Origin: Candidatus Altimarinota bacterium
GTDB lineage: Bacteria > Patescibacteriota > Gracilibacteria > JANQMV01
DNA: 64,000 nt
Direction: 5' to 3'
Assembly (NCBI GenBank): GCA_028279865.1
Contig: JANQMV010000053.1
Span: 1 to 64,000, forward strand
Position 1 is the stretch's first letter. Every line of letters begins with the position of its first letter. Under the pieces are notes generated by a model that worked only from the letters and a program-made list of their open reading frames with translations, was not told the origin of the DNA and ran no database searches. This document shows, piece after piece, positions 12,381 to 27,800 of this stretch. Made by a program: the position numbers and the translations under genes.

Positions 12381-12899
12381 GGCGTAAAAATTTATTGTAA
12401 ATATTATTTTCTAGAATAAGACATTGTTTCTTGAACAATTTAAATTTAAATTGTCACGAGGACCCCAAAACATCTCGATTAAAAAAAAGATTTTGGGAGA
12501 TACGGTGGTTTTAAGGAACAAATTTAAAACATCAAAAACAAGCCGACTTAACTACTCGTTTTGTCTTGCAGAGGAAGCCGGCAAGGCAAAATTCAAATAC
12601 AGCTAAATCAGCTTGTTAATAAATATCTTAAGTATCATTTTTTTACTAAACTGAGGATATTTTTAGTTCAAAAGTCCTGTAAAAATCATGATTTACATCT
12701 ATTTTTCCTTTGATTTAAATTTTTGTAATTCATTTTTATTTTAACTCTTTTAAATATTTTTTTAATTATTTGTCAACAGAACTTTAAACACCTTTATAAA
12801 AACGTTTTTTAGTACTTTATGTTTTTTGTTCTTTTATTATTATACAGATTTTGAGCCCAAAGTCAATAGACAAAGATTACTTTATTATAAAAAAGTTAT

Positions 12900-15800
12900 T
12901 TAGAAAGCTAAGTTTTCAATATCCCAACTTACTTGCCCGTCATATCACTGACTAATGGGGTTATAGTAATCTACTTCCATCCTAAAAGTAATTTCGTGTT
13001 CCTGGTTAACTTCAGGTCCTGAAGGTGAATAAACTGTCGCACCGGAACCAAAAGACATTGGCATTGATCAGTTCATCCAAGCAAAACCTTTGGTTCAATT
13101 CCAATCTTCAATTGTGTTTGTTCCGTCTGTTGGAAAAGCATCTACAATCGCTTTGAAATCAAAGCTCTCAGCATTATGCGTAATCTGCAGGGTGTTAGAT
13201 TTCTCAACATAGGCTTGACCATTTGGATCAAGATCAAAAACATGTTCTTTATCTCCTATAATTTTTAGCACAAACTTCTCTTTTTCCCTAGCAGTAAAAG
13301 TTTGGGAAGCTAAAGCTCCGGAGAAATTTGCAGTAATTTGATAATCTCCGGCTCTATCACCCAATGTTAGATCCACCTGAGCATATCCAAGGGAGTCAGT
13401 GACTACTGTTGCATTGGAAAGAACTGCTCCTGTCCCTGTCCCTACGGGCTGTGAAGTAATGGAAAAATCAACAGCAACGTCTCCTGATCACGCGTAATTG
13501 CCGATTCCATCACTAATTCTAACAACAAGAGGATATTCAACAGCAGAAAGCATTTCGCCAAGCTGATTATCACCCGAGGTAATTTCTATTGTATTATAAA
13601 CAGGTTCTGTTTCAGGATTGTCAATAACTGTCACACCTTCCTCTGTTGCAATAATCACATCTTCGCCATCACCGGCGGAACCATGTAAAATATCTGAGGT
13701 AATGCCATCATTAACGTCATGGCTTGATGACTGAGAGTCTTTAGTGGTATCCCAGACAATTATTTTCCCCCCATTTTCCGTTCAATCTGAAAATGTGATA
13801 ATAAGCTTATTGTTTGAGTAAGTGGCATCCGTTGCGATATTGGTGGTTGAATCCGTGTTGCTGGAATCAATTGTCAAGACTGATCCTCCTGTAAGGTTTG
13901 TTTTATCTATCTTTTCTACGCCTGAATCTGTAGCTACATAAAGATAGTCCGAGTTCATCGTGATTGCATTCACATTTGCACTTAGATTCACAGTATCATC
14001 AGGTACGAACTCCCCAATTCCACCAAATATTGCAGCTCCTTCTTTATAAACACTTGTTCCGGCTGCGTAATATAAATCTCCGTTTGTATCAAAATCTGTT
14101 GCACTTACTGCTGCGGAGGTGTCAGTTGATTCCATGGCAAGGCGACCTGCGTTGTAGATTGACTGGATTTCACTACTGCTTAATTCCTGACTAAACACTT
14201 CAAGCTCATCAAGCTGACCATTCATATGCCAAGTCGAACCAGCAGCAGAAGTTCCGTCCGGACGAGCACCGATTGACAAATTTGCACCAGCGTCCAAGTT
14301 TTTTTGAATAGTATGAGAAGAATCCAACTTTCAATTCAGGTAAATCTTGAGGTTAGTGTTTGTATAATCATGCACTATCGCAACATGTGTCCATTCACTA
14401 CTTGGCAAATCTTCATTTGAGATAGCAACTATTCCTTCATGTTCAACCCAGTAAATCTTGCTATTCGCATCTATATGCAAATCCCATCTTTCAGGATCAC
14501 CGCTAACAAAACCACTCAAGATTGTAAGTTCCGTATCTTCCGGTTTTGTCCAAAAACTAAAGGTCGTAGTTCCTAAAGTAGATGTTCCAATATTTGTTGT
14601 TAAATAATCCCCTGTTCCATCAAAACTCGCCGCTTTTCCACTCGGTCAGTCAGCAGTAAATGCAGTATCGCCGTAAATTGTCGCACTATGTGCGTTTCCT
14701 GACATATCGAAGGCTGTTGTTCCGCTAGATGTTTCAAAATCCCATTCCGCTAAAACTCCTGTCATTCTGGCTTGTCCGGAATCTTCTGTTAAATAAGCTG
14801 TGTCAACTACATAAGCCTTTGAAGCAGTCGAGTCTTCAATATTTTCCGTCGCTACTGCTGCTTTTGGCGATTCATTAGCAAGGAATGAATAATCAAGATC
14901 ATTTACATGTCCTGCTCGGAGAGAAGCTAGACCTGCTTGATATAAATCTGCGATATCTGCAGCGGAAAGGACTGATGATTTTACGAAAACTTCGTCAATT
15001 AAGCCAGTGAAAAAGTGATCTACAGAACCACTTGTAGAACCTGCTCCTATTCTCAATGGTTGATTACTATCAGGGTTAATTCCGGTAAAAGTTCCATTTT
15101 GGATAGGTGTGAAATCTGTAATCTCTTGTCCGTTCAAATAGAAATTAATTCCCGTTAAGTCATTCACTCCTAGATGTTGATATGTGGCAGTTACATGGTA
15201 CCATTCGTCTATGTTCAACGAAAAATTTGTCGTTTTCTGAATATAACCATCAGGACCGGCTCACGCTGTATAGAAAGCCAGATTCAATTGTCCAGCAGAG
15301 TTTATTATTAAGCGGTAAGATGCATCTGTTCCTGTTGCATCATTATATTTACCGAGAATAAAAGCATTACCGGTTGGTATTTCATTCAATTTAAACCAAC
15401 CTCCAAAGGAAATTTTTGACAAATCAAAGTTGTTTTCGTTTTGGATTTCCAAATAACTCCCTGTTCCATCAAAATTAGCTGCTTTTCCACTTGGACCAGC
15501 TTCCACAAAATTTACATTTCCGTAAGGGATTGCTGAGTTTCAATTCCCAGAAGCATCAGTAATTTTACCATCTGAAAGAGATTCCATCTCCCACATCCCA
15601 ACCAAATCACCTTGACGCAAGGCTTCTTCGTCAGAGTAGAAAAATTCACCGGAATTTCTTTCTCCAAATACATCTGAAACATGAAGTGTTGTATATTTAC
15701 TTTGTCCTACAATTTTCACAATTTGATCATTGGCAAAGTCAATTTTGATTACTCCGTTTTCCGTACCGGCATAAATTGACCCGTCTACTGCGGTAACAGC

Positions 15801-18800
15801 TTGAACAGCTGTGGAGATTGCATTTCCAGGTCCTTTTGCGAAGTGCATCCATAGGCTATTATCACTTGAATCAAGCAAACTCAAACCTGTATCCATGGCA
15901 ATTAGTTTTAGCTCTGCAGGCATTTGCCCAGCTTCTTTGTACCAACTCGCTGTACCATTTTTCATCCATTCTCCTTCGTTGGCTGATACAAAATTTCCAA
16001 GAAGTTTCACTTCAGCATAATCTACAAAGACTTCATCGTTATCGGCAAAGTAAACTCCGGCATCCCCTACGGAGAGAGCTGTAATCGTATCGAGTGTTCC
16101 GATTGTGCTGCCTGAAAAAGTAGAAGCAGTATCAATCTCGTCAATTCTTGAGTCATTTTTTAAATTGATTTTGGAAACAACTCCCATATCGCTTCCTGAT
16201 CCGCTTGCAACATAAAGTGAATTTCCTACAGCCGACACGGACTTAACTTCATTCGAATTTCCGTTTAGCTTTTGTTCATCATTAGAAAGTAAAGCGGCTT
16301 TTCCTGACTCATACATACGCTTAATCGTTGAAGCCTCTAGTGCCTCTCCTGTTATGAATGGTTCATCGATTAATCAATCAAAATAATTCACGGCGTATCC
16401 ATAGCGTCCAATTGTAAAATTTGCTGTTGAATCAGCTACTCCTGAGATTGTTGTATTTGAAGTAATTTGGTGTTCTCCATTCACATAAATGTGTGTATAA
16501 GTACCATCGTAGACTCCGGTTACTTGATACCATGTGTCTGTTTGTAGTCCAAGACCTGAAGTAACGAGACTAACATACGTATTACAAAGAGTATCTTCAC
16601 ACGCTACAAACCTAACTTCAGTACCACTTTGTTGTAAATTGTAAGAATACTGTGTTGCGCTATTATTATATTTTGTGATGATCGCATGATCTCCTGCAAG
16701 ACTATCTGTTTTAAACCAAGCACCAAGAGAAAATTCCCCTGTAAGACTTAATTCTGAATTATCTGCAATATCTAAATATTGAGTCGCACCATCAAAACTT
16801 GCCGCTTTTCCACGAACACCGTCATTTGTAAATGTTACTCCTCCATTGTTTGTAAGGTCATTTGTTTTGGCTGAGTTGTCGATAGCAATTTCTGTAACAG
16901 TGAGATTATCTAATAAAACGTTAGTTGACGTACTAGAATTTGTTATTCCAAAGTCATAACCATAATCAGTGTAAGTAAATTCGAAAGCTTTTGTTCCTGA
17001 TGTTGTATAAATCTGTGATTGAGGAGTTCCTCCATTCCCTAAATCACCATAAATATGTACTCCTCCACTATTTACTGTTAAATCAAATGATACGCTATAT
17101 TTATGACCTGCAACTAATCCTAAGTCCTGAGTAACTCCAAATGAACCATCTGCTCTATTACTAACAAGGCTTAATTGTCCACTACTATTTGCAGTATAAT
17201 TACTTCCATCAGGTGTTCCTCTTTGAGTCCAGTTATCTGGGAGTGCGCCTGTCCAATCTGTAAAAGTTCCGTTTGAAGCTAATTCTCCGCCAGCTCCTAA
17301 TCCGTCAAAAGTCCACATACCCCTTATATCACCAACCATTTCTTCGGTTACGTAATCTGAGGAGATGTATTTAACCGATCCGTTTGATTCATCTCCTTGG
17401 TTTTCCTGAATAATTGAAACTCCGTTATCCGTACCGATATAAAGGGTATTTCCACCAAACGGAGAAGCTCCTTCAGTTACATCGATTGAAGTAATTCCTT
17501 TTGTAGAAATTGCTGTATTCAAAATAACGTCCTCCTGAATACTTCCAAAATCCTGACCTAGATAGCGTACATCCCAATAATTGCTAATTTGATCCTCTGT
17601 GTGATTTTGAATTTCATAATTAGCCACAAAAGCAGAATTTTCTCCCCAACCATCACATTTATAATCAGAATAAAGAGTTCCCTCTGAGGTTAAATGTACA
17701 TAATCTTCAGGTCGACAGTTTGCATTTGCCCAATAATCAACCACTGTACCCTCATCTTCATTAATCACACTCACACCACCATCAGTCGCTACTACCACGT
17801 AAGTTTTTCCATCAATAACAGCAGCATGCACATCATTAACATCATAATTTACAATTGAAGGAATGTTGTCAGTAGAAAGCCTTTGTGCTGAGTTATTGTC
17901 ATCAGCATTTCTTTCATCAATTGGACCATACCAACCTGAGAAATTTGAAGATTGTTCATTTTTAAGAGATAACTCTTCAATTAAATCAATCATTACATAT
18001 CCTCCATAGACCTCATTTCCACCGTCTTGTCTTGCTGAAATAAAAATCTTACCATCTTTTGCATAACCACCTGTTACTTGTTTTCCACTATCACCTGTAA
18101 AGTAAGGACCAAAATTTGTTCCTCTAAAACTCATCCACAATTCCTTACTTTCAGCATCATAAATATAAAGACGGGCACTTCCTACAATTACCGCAACCTC
18201 CGGAAATGCGCGAGTACATTTTTGCGCCCCGGAATCCTGGTATCCATTTGGACATCTAAGCTCTGAAGAACTTTCCGTATACCAGGATTTGGTTTGATCA
18301 AATCTCCATGCATTATCAATATTATCTTTGGCTGTATCATAAAGATAAATACTACCAATGCTGCCAGAGATTCCTGAAAGAATTTCCTCATGTTCGGAAA
18401 CCAAATGATTTGTAGCAGTTGTGTCATTATATCCACGCTCAAGATTCAGCAACTTACCAGTGATCCCATCACTCGCTTTTGTATTATATTTAATCTGTTC
18501 ATCACCGATCTGTACTACTCCGGAAGCTGGAAAATGCTCTACATTTTCGACAATCATTGCAGTTTGAGTCGTGTTTAAGTTTGTTATTAAATTAGTTCTC
18601 TGATCTTTTAGACTTGAGCTTGTCACTCCCGGTTGTCTTGTATCCCAGTAGAAAACATCATTTGTTTTGCCTTCACCTGAAGTTTCAGGGTTTAAATCAG
18701 CGAGAGGTTCTTCGTAAATAATCTCGCTTGAAGCGGCTGGTTTAAGAATTGGAGCATGCCCATTGGTTTGCCATGCGCTAAGTGAAGTTTTCGTCGCATC

Positions 18801-21800
18801 TGACTTCCTTCCTTCAGCTATATTTGCAACTAATCTGACTGTGTGCAAATCATCACTCAAACTTGTTGATAAAACTTGAATATCTTCCAGAGAATTTTCT
18901 TTACTCGTATCAACTAGGATGCTTTTTTCACTTGCCGTACCTTCATCAATGATAAATTGAGAAACTCCTCCCGTCTCCATTGATTGATTAAGCATTGCTG
19001 AGATATCTGTTCCTCGCAGTTTTGCAATTGCAGTTTGACCGGCTACTGAGGTGTTTTTTGAATATTTAGAGATACCTTGAGAATATGCTTTGGCAACTTC
19101 TTCTGCAGATAAAGCTCTGGAAAGAATAAAGACATCATCAAGTAAACCGTCATATGCAACTCCTGCCGCAGAGTTTCTATAACTTCCAATATCTACTGTC
19201 CCCGCACTATCTCCCAAATATGTAAATGGCTTTCCTGAAGCAACTTCTTCTCCATTCACAAACAATTTTGTTGCTGAAGCATCCATTGTTACAGTCACAA
19301 AATACCACTGATTTGTAGAAATTGTTCCGGAAGTAAGTGAAAACCAATCATTTTCCGTACATCCTCTTCGATCAAATCCTGCTGTTAATCGGTTATTATT
19401 CGTTTGTCCCAAGTCAAGAATAAAATCTCCACAATTTGCATTGTTTACGTCCTGAGAAATTACGTATTGGTCAGCTACTACATCGTTAGCTTTTAGCCAT
19501 AAACCAAATGTCGCAGCTTCAGAGTTTTGGTTTAAAGGTGTTGCAATATAATCATCTGTTCCATCAAATCCGACTGCTTGGTTGTATTTTCCATTTGAGA
19601 ATGACTGACCGCTGGAATTTGCGTCAGTCCAAGTTCCATCATTGCCACTACCTGAATAATCTCTAAAATTACCATCCATAGTCCAGTATCCGACCAAATC
19701 AGGGTCATTTGTACTCCATCCTTCGTTTGCTGAATCAGTTTCATCCAAAAATATCACATCCTGTGTAGAAGCGTATTGCAATACGTTTCTACTACGATCA
19801 ACTGCATCACTGGAGTAAGAATACCCTACAAACACATCCGCATTATCCGCAGGAGCATTTGTCAATTCCACAGAAGCAACAATTTCTACAATTGTATTAT
19901 CTGACCATTTCGTAGGCGCTGTTCCGTTTATTCCTCTTGTAATTCCGCTGAATGTTCCACCTGAATAATTAGAATAATAAGCTTTTTCACGCTTGAGTTG
20001 TCCGCTTGGGTTTCCTAAGTAGAAGAATCCTGAAGCTGGAATTTCATTTGAATCTAAAATATTGTCAATTGTAATTGAGTCATCAATTGCCGAAATTCCA
20101 TCAGTTTGATTAATCCTTGCGTAAGTTCCGGCTTTTACATCGTACAAAGACTGTTCAAGTCCATTTACATAAGTCTTAACATCAGCTGTCGTCGCTGTAG
20201 TTCCAGATGCATTTACTAGTACACCTCTTTCTAAGTAGAAAGTAGCATTGCTTCAATCTGCAGCATTGATTGAAGATCCTGAAGCTGTAACTGCTTTGAT
20301 TTGTTCAGTTTTTGAAGCAATCGATTTATAAGCATTAAACACTGTGCTTCCAGTTCCAGCCATTGTCCCTACGCTCACTCCTCCATCATCAAATGCTTTT
20401 GAGTAGATTGCGAGATCATAGATTTGACCGTCAAAATCATAGGTTTCTGAAATTTGATCACTTGAAAGTTGTCCTATGTAAAGAGTGTTATGCTCTGTCG
20501 GAACAATTAAAAACGATTTGTTTTCAGCGATTTTCAATCCATTCAGATATAGTGCAAATCCCATTTTAGAATCACCAACTTTCCACCATTTGGCTATAAG
20601 ATGATGTGGAGTATTTGCAGCCCAATTAACTGCGTCTAAATCAGCCGAAATTATATTTGCACTGGTTGCTCCATCGTTATACTGAAGATAAATTTTATTA
20701 TTGATACTTTTGTATACAGTCATACCGTTTTGGTTGGCATTATCTCTTGTATCAAAGAGGATATGGTAAGCGTTATCATTACCCGCCCAATCAGTCTCTA
20801 CCCACATTTCCATTGTTCCTTCGTGCTTGCTTTCCGAAATATTACCTTTGTCAGGGAAGTAAACTGCATTTGGTAAAGCCTGATAATCTTGAATAATGAC
20901 ATCATCTATGTAACGTCCGTTAACTTCTAAGTCAGAAGTTGCAACGGATGAATTTGTGTTTTTTTCAATAAATTTAGGAGCAACTATGGTCCCCGAGCTA
21001 CTTAAGTTTTTTACTCCGGTAGATTCAATCTTCACAGTATGCACATCACTATCAAGCCCTGTAGCGACTAAGAATCTTTGATCGTTTTCTTGAGTTGCGT
21101 TGTATGTATCAATTTCTGTCACTATTTCACGAGCAGTTCCTCCATCGACAATTACTCTTGCAATTCCATTATTTGGACCTGTATCAAGTCCTGCAACAAT
21201 TTCTGTTGTCCCTGCAGGCGTTTCATAAGCAACATATGTTCCTTTTTGTGCATTGTAAATTTCTAAAACTTCAGAAACAGAAAGTGCGCGATTCCAAGCA
21301 GCTGCTTCATCAATTATTCCTGTCCATGTGTACTGTGTACTCCATGTGTTAGGTTCATTCAAACCAATATATAGATTCTTAGCATTTACTGATGATATTG
21401 AAGGAATTGGAGTGGCTCCAAAAAATAAACTTTCTTCCTCTCCATCAACATATAATTGTACTTTATCACTATTTGTAGCTCAATTCCCGTTATAAACCAT
21501 CATAACGTGCTGCCATTGGTTCAATTTCATCACATTGTTTTCTGTGAAGGCATATTCATCTTCCCCAAAGGCAACAAAGAAAGATAAGTCACCCGAAGGA
21601 CCTGCTTGAAGTCTAACAGAACCTAAATTGTTTGTTCCTTTCGAAATGATACCTTCCCAACTTGATCCATTATCTGTCTTCTTAATCCACGCTGAGTAAG
21701 TTATTTCTTTTTGATTTTCTAATTCTGTTAAGGCACCCACTTCTACATAATCATCACCTCCATCAAAACTTCCTGCTTTACCAAATAATCCATCTTCAAA

Positions 21801-24800
21801 AGTAACACCTCCATTTGCTGTCCCATTATTTCCATTTCCACTTGCATCGTTCCAGTTTCCATCAGCTTTCCAATATCCGACAAGTCCATCGGTATTTGTA
21901 ATCCCACCTGCTTGTGCCAATGGATCACCATGGGTTTTTAGTGACCGACTCTGCGCTAATTCAGCAATTTCTGTAGCATCAAGAGCACGGTTGTAGATAA
22001 CTACATCGTCAAGGCTCCCCTCCAAAAAATCGGTTGCACTTGATCTCGCAGCGACAAAAACATCTGCACTACTGGTGTTAATTGTTCCTGTAGAGACTTC
22101 TGAGGCAATTTCTATTCCATCCTTATAAATTTTTGTATAATTTCCATCAAATGTCCCCACCCAATGATGCCAGTTATTATCATTAAATGTTGCCGTTGCA
22201 GCGAGTTGATCACCGGTAGTCCCGACAAGTTGGAAATAAACCTTTCCATCACCTTGGTGGAATTGAAAACCATAAGATCTGTTAGTCGCATCATCTTTGG
22301 CAATCATAAACTGGCTACCTGTTTTTGTAGAATCTGTTTTATACCAACCTCCTACTGTAATTGCGGAAGTTATGTTTAAAGCAGCCGGATTTCCAAAATT
22401 AATATAATCATCTGATCCGTTAAACTCTCTCGATTTATCAAATTTACCGGTCACTGACAAGTTACTAGTTCCGTGGGTTGTACCATTGTTGACTCATTCT
22501 GAGTCTGAAATGGAAACACTCGAACCGCTTGTTGCTTCATCCAGTTTCCAGTAAGCCACTCTTCCTTCTGTTAGCGAATTGGCTTCATATCATTCTTTTT
22601 CTGAAATAGTCGCATAATCTCCTACGATTTTGGAATCAAGCTTCGCACTACCTGCCAATGTACCAATACGATCATTTGGTGTGTTTACCATTGGTGCATT
22701 GAAAAGCAATGTCGGTGATTCTGAAATTCAATTATTTGTCTCAACTTCAATCTTTTGAGTATGAGCCTGTCCAATGCTTGGGATTTTAGAAGTATATAGA
22801 TCATTGATTTCAGAGTTTGTGATAGCATAATCAAATAATTGAGGCTCTGCGATTGTTCCGTTGAATTTATTGGTATTTCTATACAAATCAGAAACATCCT
22901 CAGAGGATAATGCTTTTTCATAAATTGCAACATCATCTAAAAGACCTTTATAATAATTTGAAATGCTGGAGGCTTCTCCCCTTTCTGCACCAATTGTCGT
23001 ATAATTTGCTTCCCCCAGAACACCTGCGTCTGTTGTTCGAGTGCCAAGATTAACAGCTTCTCAATTTATATATAATTCTGCTGTGTTATCTGATTTTCAA
23101 ACAAAAACAAAGTGAGTCCATGTGCCTTTAAATCCGGTTTCAGTCAAATTATAATAATACATTGTTGCAGGATCTGAATCAAAAGCACCATTGCGATCTT
23201 CCCAAATCCTCAAATGAATATTATCTGTAGATGGGTTTAAGCGTAAAAGTGCATTGTGCGTTTGTATTGGAGTTACGTTTCCTGCCGATGAATCAACTTT
23301 TGCCCAAAAACTATAAGTAAAATTATCGTCTTTTGAGATTCAATTTGCTAAAGAAAGATAATCATCCACTCCGTCAAAATTCCCTGCTTTCCCGAAAACT
23401 CCACTTGAAAAATCTGTTCCCCCTTGAGAAGTTCCATCATTTTCATTTCCCGATTTATCTTCAAAATTTCCATCCATATCCCAATATCCAACTAATCCTT
23501 CGTTCAGTGAAGTTGGTAATTTACCTCCTTTTGAACCAATTGTCATCATATCATTTGCCTCTGCCAAAGCCTGAGCTGTCCAAGTGACAGAAGTAGTCGT
23601 TTTTGCATTATTTACTGCAAGTTTCAGACCGTTGTTTGCATTCCATGTCGCCGCTAAGTGAATTGAATCATGAGCGGAGAATGTTTGGACCGCCGATTCA
23701 ACTCTGGCTGTTGTCCAAGCAAGTTCTCCTGAGCCTGTCGAAGGATTCCAAATTTCAAACTTCCATTTATCGTCCGCTCCATCATAATAAAGCCTCTGTA
23801 GCCCACTATCATAAACATAATGTTTATCTGCACTTTCATCATAAGAAAAGTCAGGCTTTACCCACACAGAGAATGTTCCTTTTTCTGCTTTACCTTCTTT
23901 GCTTGTAGGTAAATTTCCTTGAATCTCAAATTCTGCATTTGAAAGACCTTTGGTCGCGCGATCATTGATTTTTATTCCGTTTGGAGTTAAGTGATAAGTT
24001 GTACCACTTCCGGTATTAGCACCTGTGTTTGGTGAATAATTTAGAGTTACATTTCCAGCGGAATAACTCGAGCTATCTACATAAACAGTCTCACCATTAT
24101 TCTCCCCGCTGGTAAAAGTCAGGGCATAGCCTTGATAAGCATTTGAACCTGTTTGAGCCAAAGCTGATTCTCAGTCCATTAAAGTACTTGTAGTACAACC
24201 ATCTGCTGTGCCAACAGTCGAAGTTAGCGCTAGCTCATTAGTAACTGAATAAGTCTCGATATAATCAAGTTCTAAGGATGTATTCTGAACTTCCAACTCG
24301 CCATTATTCGCAAATCCATTGTCTCCGGCAATTGCAAGGTAGATATATTCTCCGCCATTTGCGTTAAGTGCTGCCGGTGCAGAGGCAGTAAGCGTAAACC
24401 CGGCGTTCAAAGGATCAATATAATCTGTAGTTGTAACTTCCGTAGCTGTGCTATTGAATAACAAGTAAGGATCATTCCCTGTAGAAATTCCACGTTCAGC
24501 ATCCCAAAGGTACCAATCTCCGGTCGCATCTGTTCTTTTGATCAGTACAAAAGCCGCCCCATTTGTAAAGCCCGCATCTATATCCAAGTCTGCGGCTGTT
24601 CCTGTGTATGATCCGACTTTTGAAACATCATTAACAGTTGCAAAAAGATAAGAGAGATATTGCTGAGAACTATTGTTTACAGAATTGTGATCTCCGATGG
24701 TAAAGGAGGCTCCTGTTGGCGTGGTTGAATTCCAATAACCGTTATAACTTTGTGCTGCTGCATTGCTATTGATCAAAATAGGAGCATCAGGACCAAGGTC

Positions 24801-27800
24801 TTTGTGATAAACTCCCCAATGGCTTGTAGAAGTCCTGCCTTTTACAATGATCATTTCCGGCGTAACACCTAGGTTATGCTGTACCGTGTTACCTGCGACA
24901 CCGTTTCCTTCATACGCTACAACATCAAAAAATCCGGGAGCACGTTTGAAATTCCAAGAGTAGAAATCTGAGTTAGAAAATCCTGAAACTCCATGCCAAC
25001 TATCATTAGAGTCAAATACACCATATTCAGCATTAGTCGCCTCTGCGGCACTTGAAGATGAGTCAAGATATTTCCCGTTATTTTGAGAAGTTAGTCTCGT
25101 TGCAAAACGCATTCCACTTGTCGAGCTTGCTCTATTTGTCGATATCCCCAAATCAACGGGAAAGCCTGTTTCAAATACCGGTTGCTGACCATTTGCAACA
25201 GCAACATCAAAAACCTCGCTGCTATTTAGCGGTGTCTTTTGTGGCGCGCGGACAGCACAGTAGACAAAATTATCTCCAGAACTGTTTGTAATCGGATCTG
25301 TATTTGTAAGCTCAAAACCATCTGCATTCACACTGATTTGAAGAGAAGCGTATTCAGCTACAGTAGTATTTGCTGTTAAAATAGAGTCATCTTGATCTGT
25401 AGAAATACCACGCATGGTATCAAAAATCACCCAGTTGTCTCCTCCTCTAGTCGTATTTTTCAATATAAGATACTGAGGTTCCCAGCCTAAGCTGACTTTG
25501 TTCCCTGAAGCTAATCCTGTACCGACATAACTGTCACACTGCATTTTCCCATCCGCACTTTGATCATGAGCGAAAAGGTAAGCTACATAAGAACTACCAA
25601 TGGTGTTCATACTACGATAATCAGTAACTGTGAAATTTAAATTGGTCGGCTCAATGACGAAATTATTATCCCCAAAAACTTCAGAAGTATATGTTGAAAA
25701 GGAATTTACATTATTCAAATTCCCCATATTTGATGATGCTCATCTATGCCAAACATACCAATCACTCGAACTATCTGTTTTTTTAAGAATTACCATCCCC
25801 GGTTCTGCTCCCAAATCGTGATTGATTTGTCTTCCACTTGTTCCATCTCCCGTGTAACTCACAACATCAAAAAATTCCGGAGCTTCACGGAATGTCCAAG
25901 AGACAAAATTAATATTATTTTGATTACTACCAACACTCGATCCCAAGGAAAAACCATTAGAATTAAAAGATGTAAGGGACGTTGGTTCATTATCTTCATA
26001 GCCTGTATTATCAGAATAAAGCCTATTACCAACACCACGATCACTATCAAACAACATATTACTTCTAGCTTGTTCTCTATCCTTAATCCAAACCATTCCT
26101 CCTTCTCACTCAAGATCTATGTTATTCTCAATTGTTTGAGTCCCACCATTTCCCTCATATAAATAAGTCGAAAAGACATCTTCTACAGACTCTGATGTTT
26201 GCGTAACGGTATATGTAGAGTCTGATTGCTTCACATTGCTTTTTCCGGTTAGTTCAAGTTCAACCGTGTGTGCTTGATTTCTCAAACCTGAAGCTAACAA
26301 TGTCTTTTGTTCACTTTGAATAGTCTCAGAATATGTATCAATATAGTTGATAATTTCAAAATCAGTACCTTTATCAATCGTTGCTTTTATAATTCCTCCT
26401 GCCGGGGAATATGTAAGACCTGCCCAAATTTCAGTAACCGCATCTGTAGTAAATTCTGCTTTTGCACCAACTTTATTTGTTTTTAAACTATTTCCAAATT
26501 CAAGCCAATCTTGAGAAGCAGTTGTGTTGTTTCCTAAAAATTGGTCGCCACTTGCATCAATTGCGGTAAGATTGCTTGAAGCTGCAATAGTTAACGTTCC
26601 TCCGGTTTGCGTTATCTCAATACCACGATTAATTCTACCCGGGGTATTTGTCTGAGAGTATTTTCCATTTTGGCTTCCATCTTCAAAATTCGGCGCAAAA
26701 GTACGCGCTCCACGATCGTATAGTTTTACATAAACCGTAGGGTCAAGATCAATTGGATAAACAAGGTCCGAAACATCAGCAACCAACCGAATATAAACTT
26801 TTCAGTCATCTTCAGCAGCCTGTAGGTCTAAAGAAGCTTCTTCCAAAAGCTCTTCTTTTTGTTTTTCAATTCTCTCAATTTCTTCAGCTTCTTCCAAAGC
26901 TTCAGCAAAATCTTCATATGTTTCTAAATCATTTCCATCAATTTCTGTAAGCTGTCATCCTGAACCTATGGAAGCATCTTTATCAATAGCAGAACTACCT
27001 GTTTCGGTAACAATTTCGCCTGTACCCGAAGCTGCGTCATTTTGAGCGTAATCTGACGAAGCAGATGGAGTAGATAAATCTTCTTCATTTTCTTCTGCAG
27101 TATCTGTAGCAACAAAGCCAGAATTTGAACTAGTTTCATCCAAGATTTCTGCCTCAGCAGAAATGAGGTTCATTGTTTCAGCATATACCGAAGGAATTCC
27201 AAAGACACTATTCCATAAAGCTGTAGTCTCTGCAGCAGGTTCCGCTGGCGGAGCCGGCTCAACCACTGGTTCCGGTGTGGGCTCTACTTCCTGCGCAGGA
27301 GCAGGAGCTTCTTCTACTACCGGTTCTTCAATTATTTCTTCAACAATCTCTTCTACCACTGATTCCTCAGTAATTTCTTCACTCACTGGCTCACTAGTTT
27401 CCTGTGCTTCAATTTCTTCAGCTTGTTCCAAAGCTTCAACAAAATCTTCGTATGTTTCTAAATCATTTCCATCAATTTCTGTTTCTTCTTCTGCTGCTCC
27501 TTCTTGTGTTTCAGTTGAGCCTTCTTCAACAATGCTGCTTCCGCTACTTGTTTCCGGATCTTCATTTTCCTCTACTACTGTTTCACCGGTTCCTGACTCT
27601 ATATTTTCTTCACCAGTGCCATTTTCTCCTTCCTGTTCAATAATTTCGCTCCCCGTGCTATTTTGAGGTTCTTCAATAACAGTTTCTCCTGTTTCGGTAG
27701 CGACCTCACCTGAACCTGTTTCAATAACACTGCCTGAGCCTGTTTTATCTTCCTCTACCGTACTGCCTGTTTCTGTTTTTACTTCTTCTTGGCTTCATTC

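Noticed and set aside
27163-27666. Plus-strand 167-aa Ser/Thr-rich ORF
   Set aside because: Antisense shadow of the low-complexity Glu/Pro/Thr-rich part of the giant minus-strand gene.
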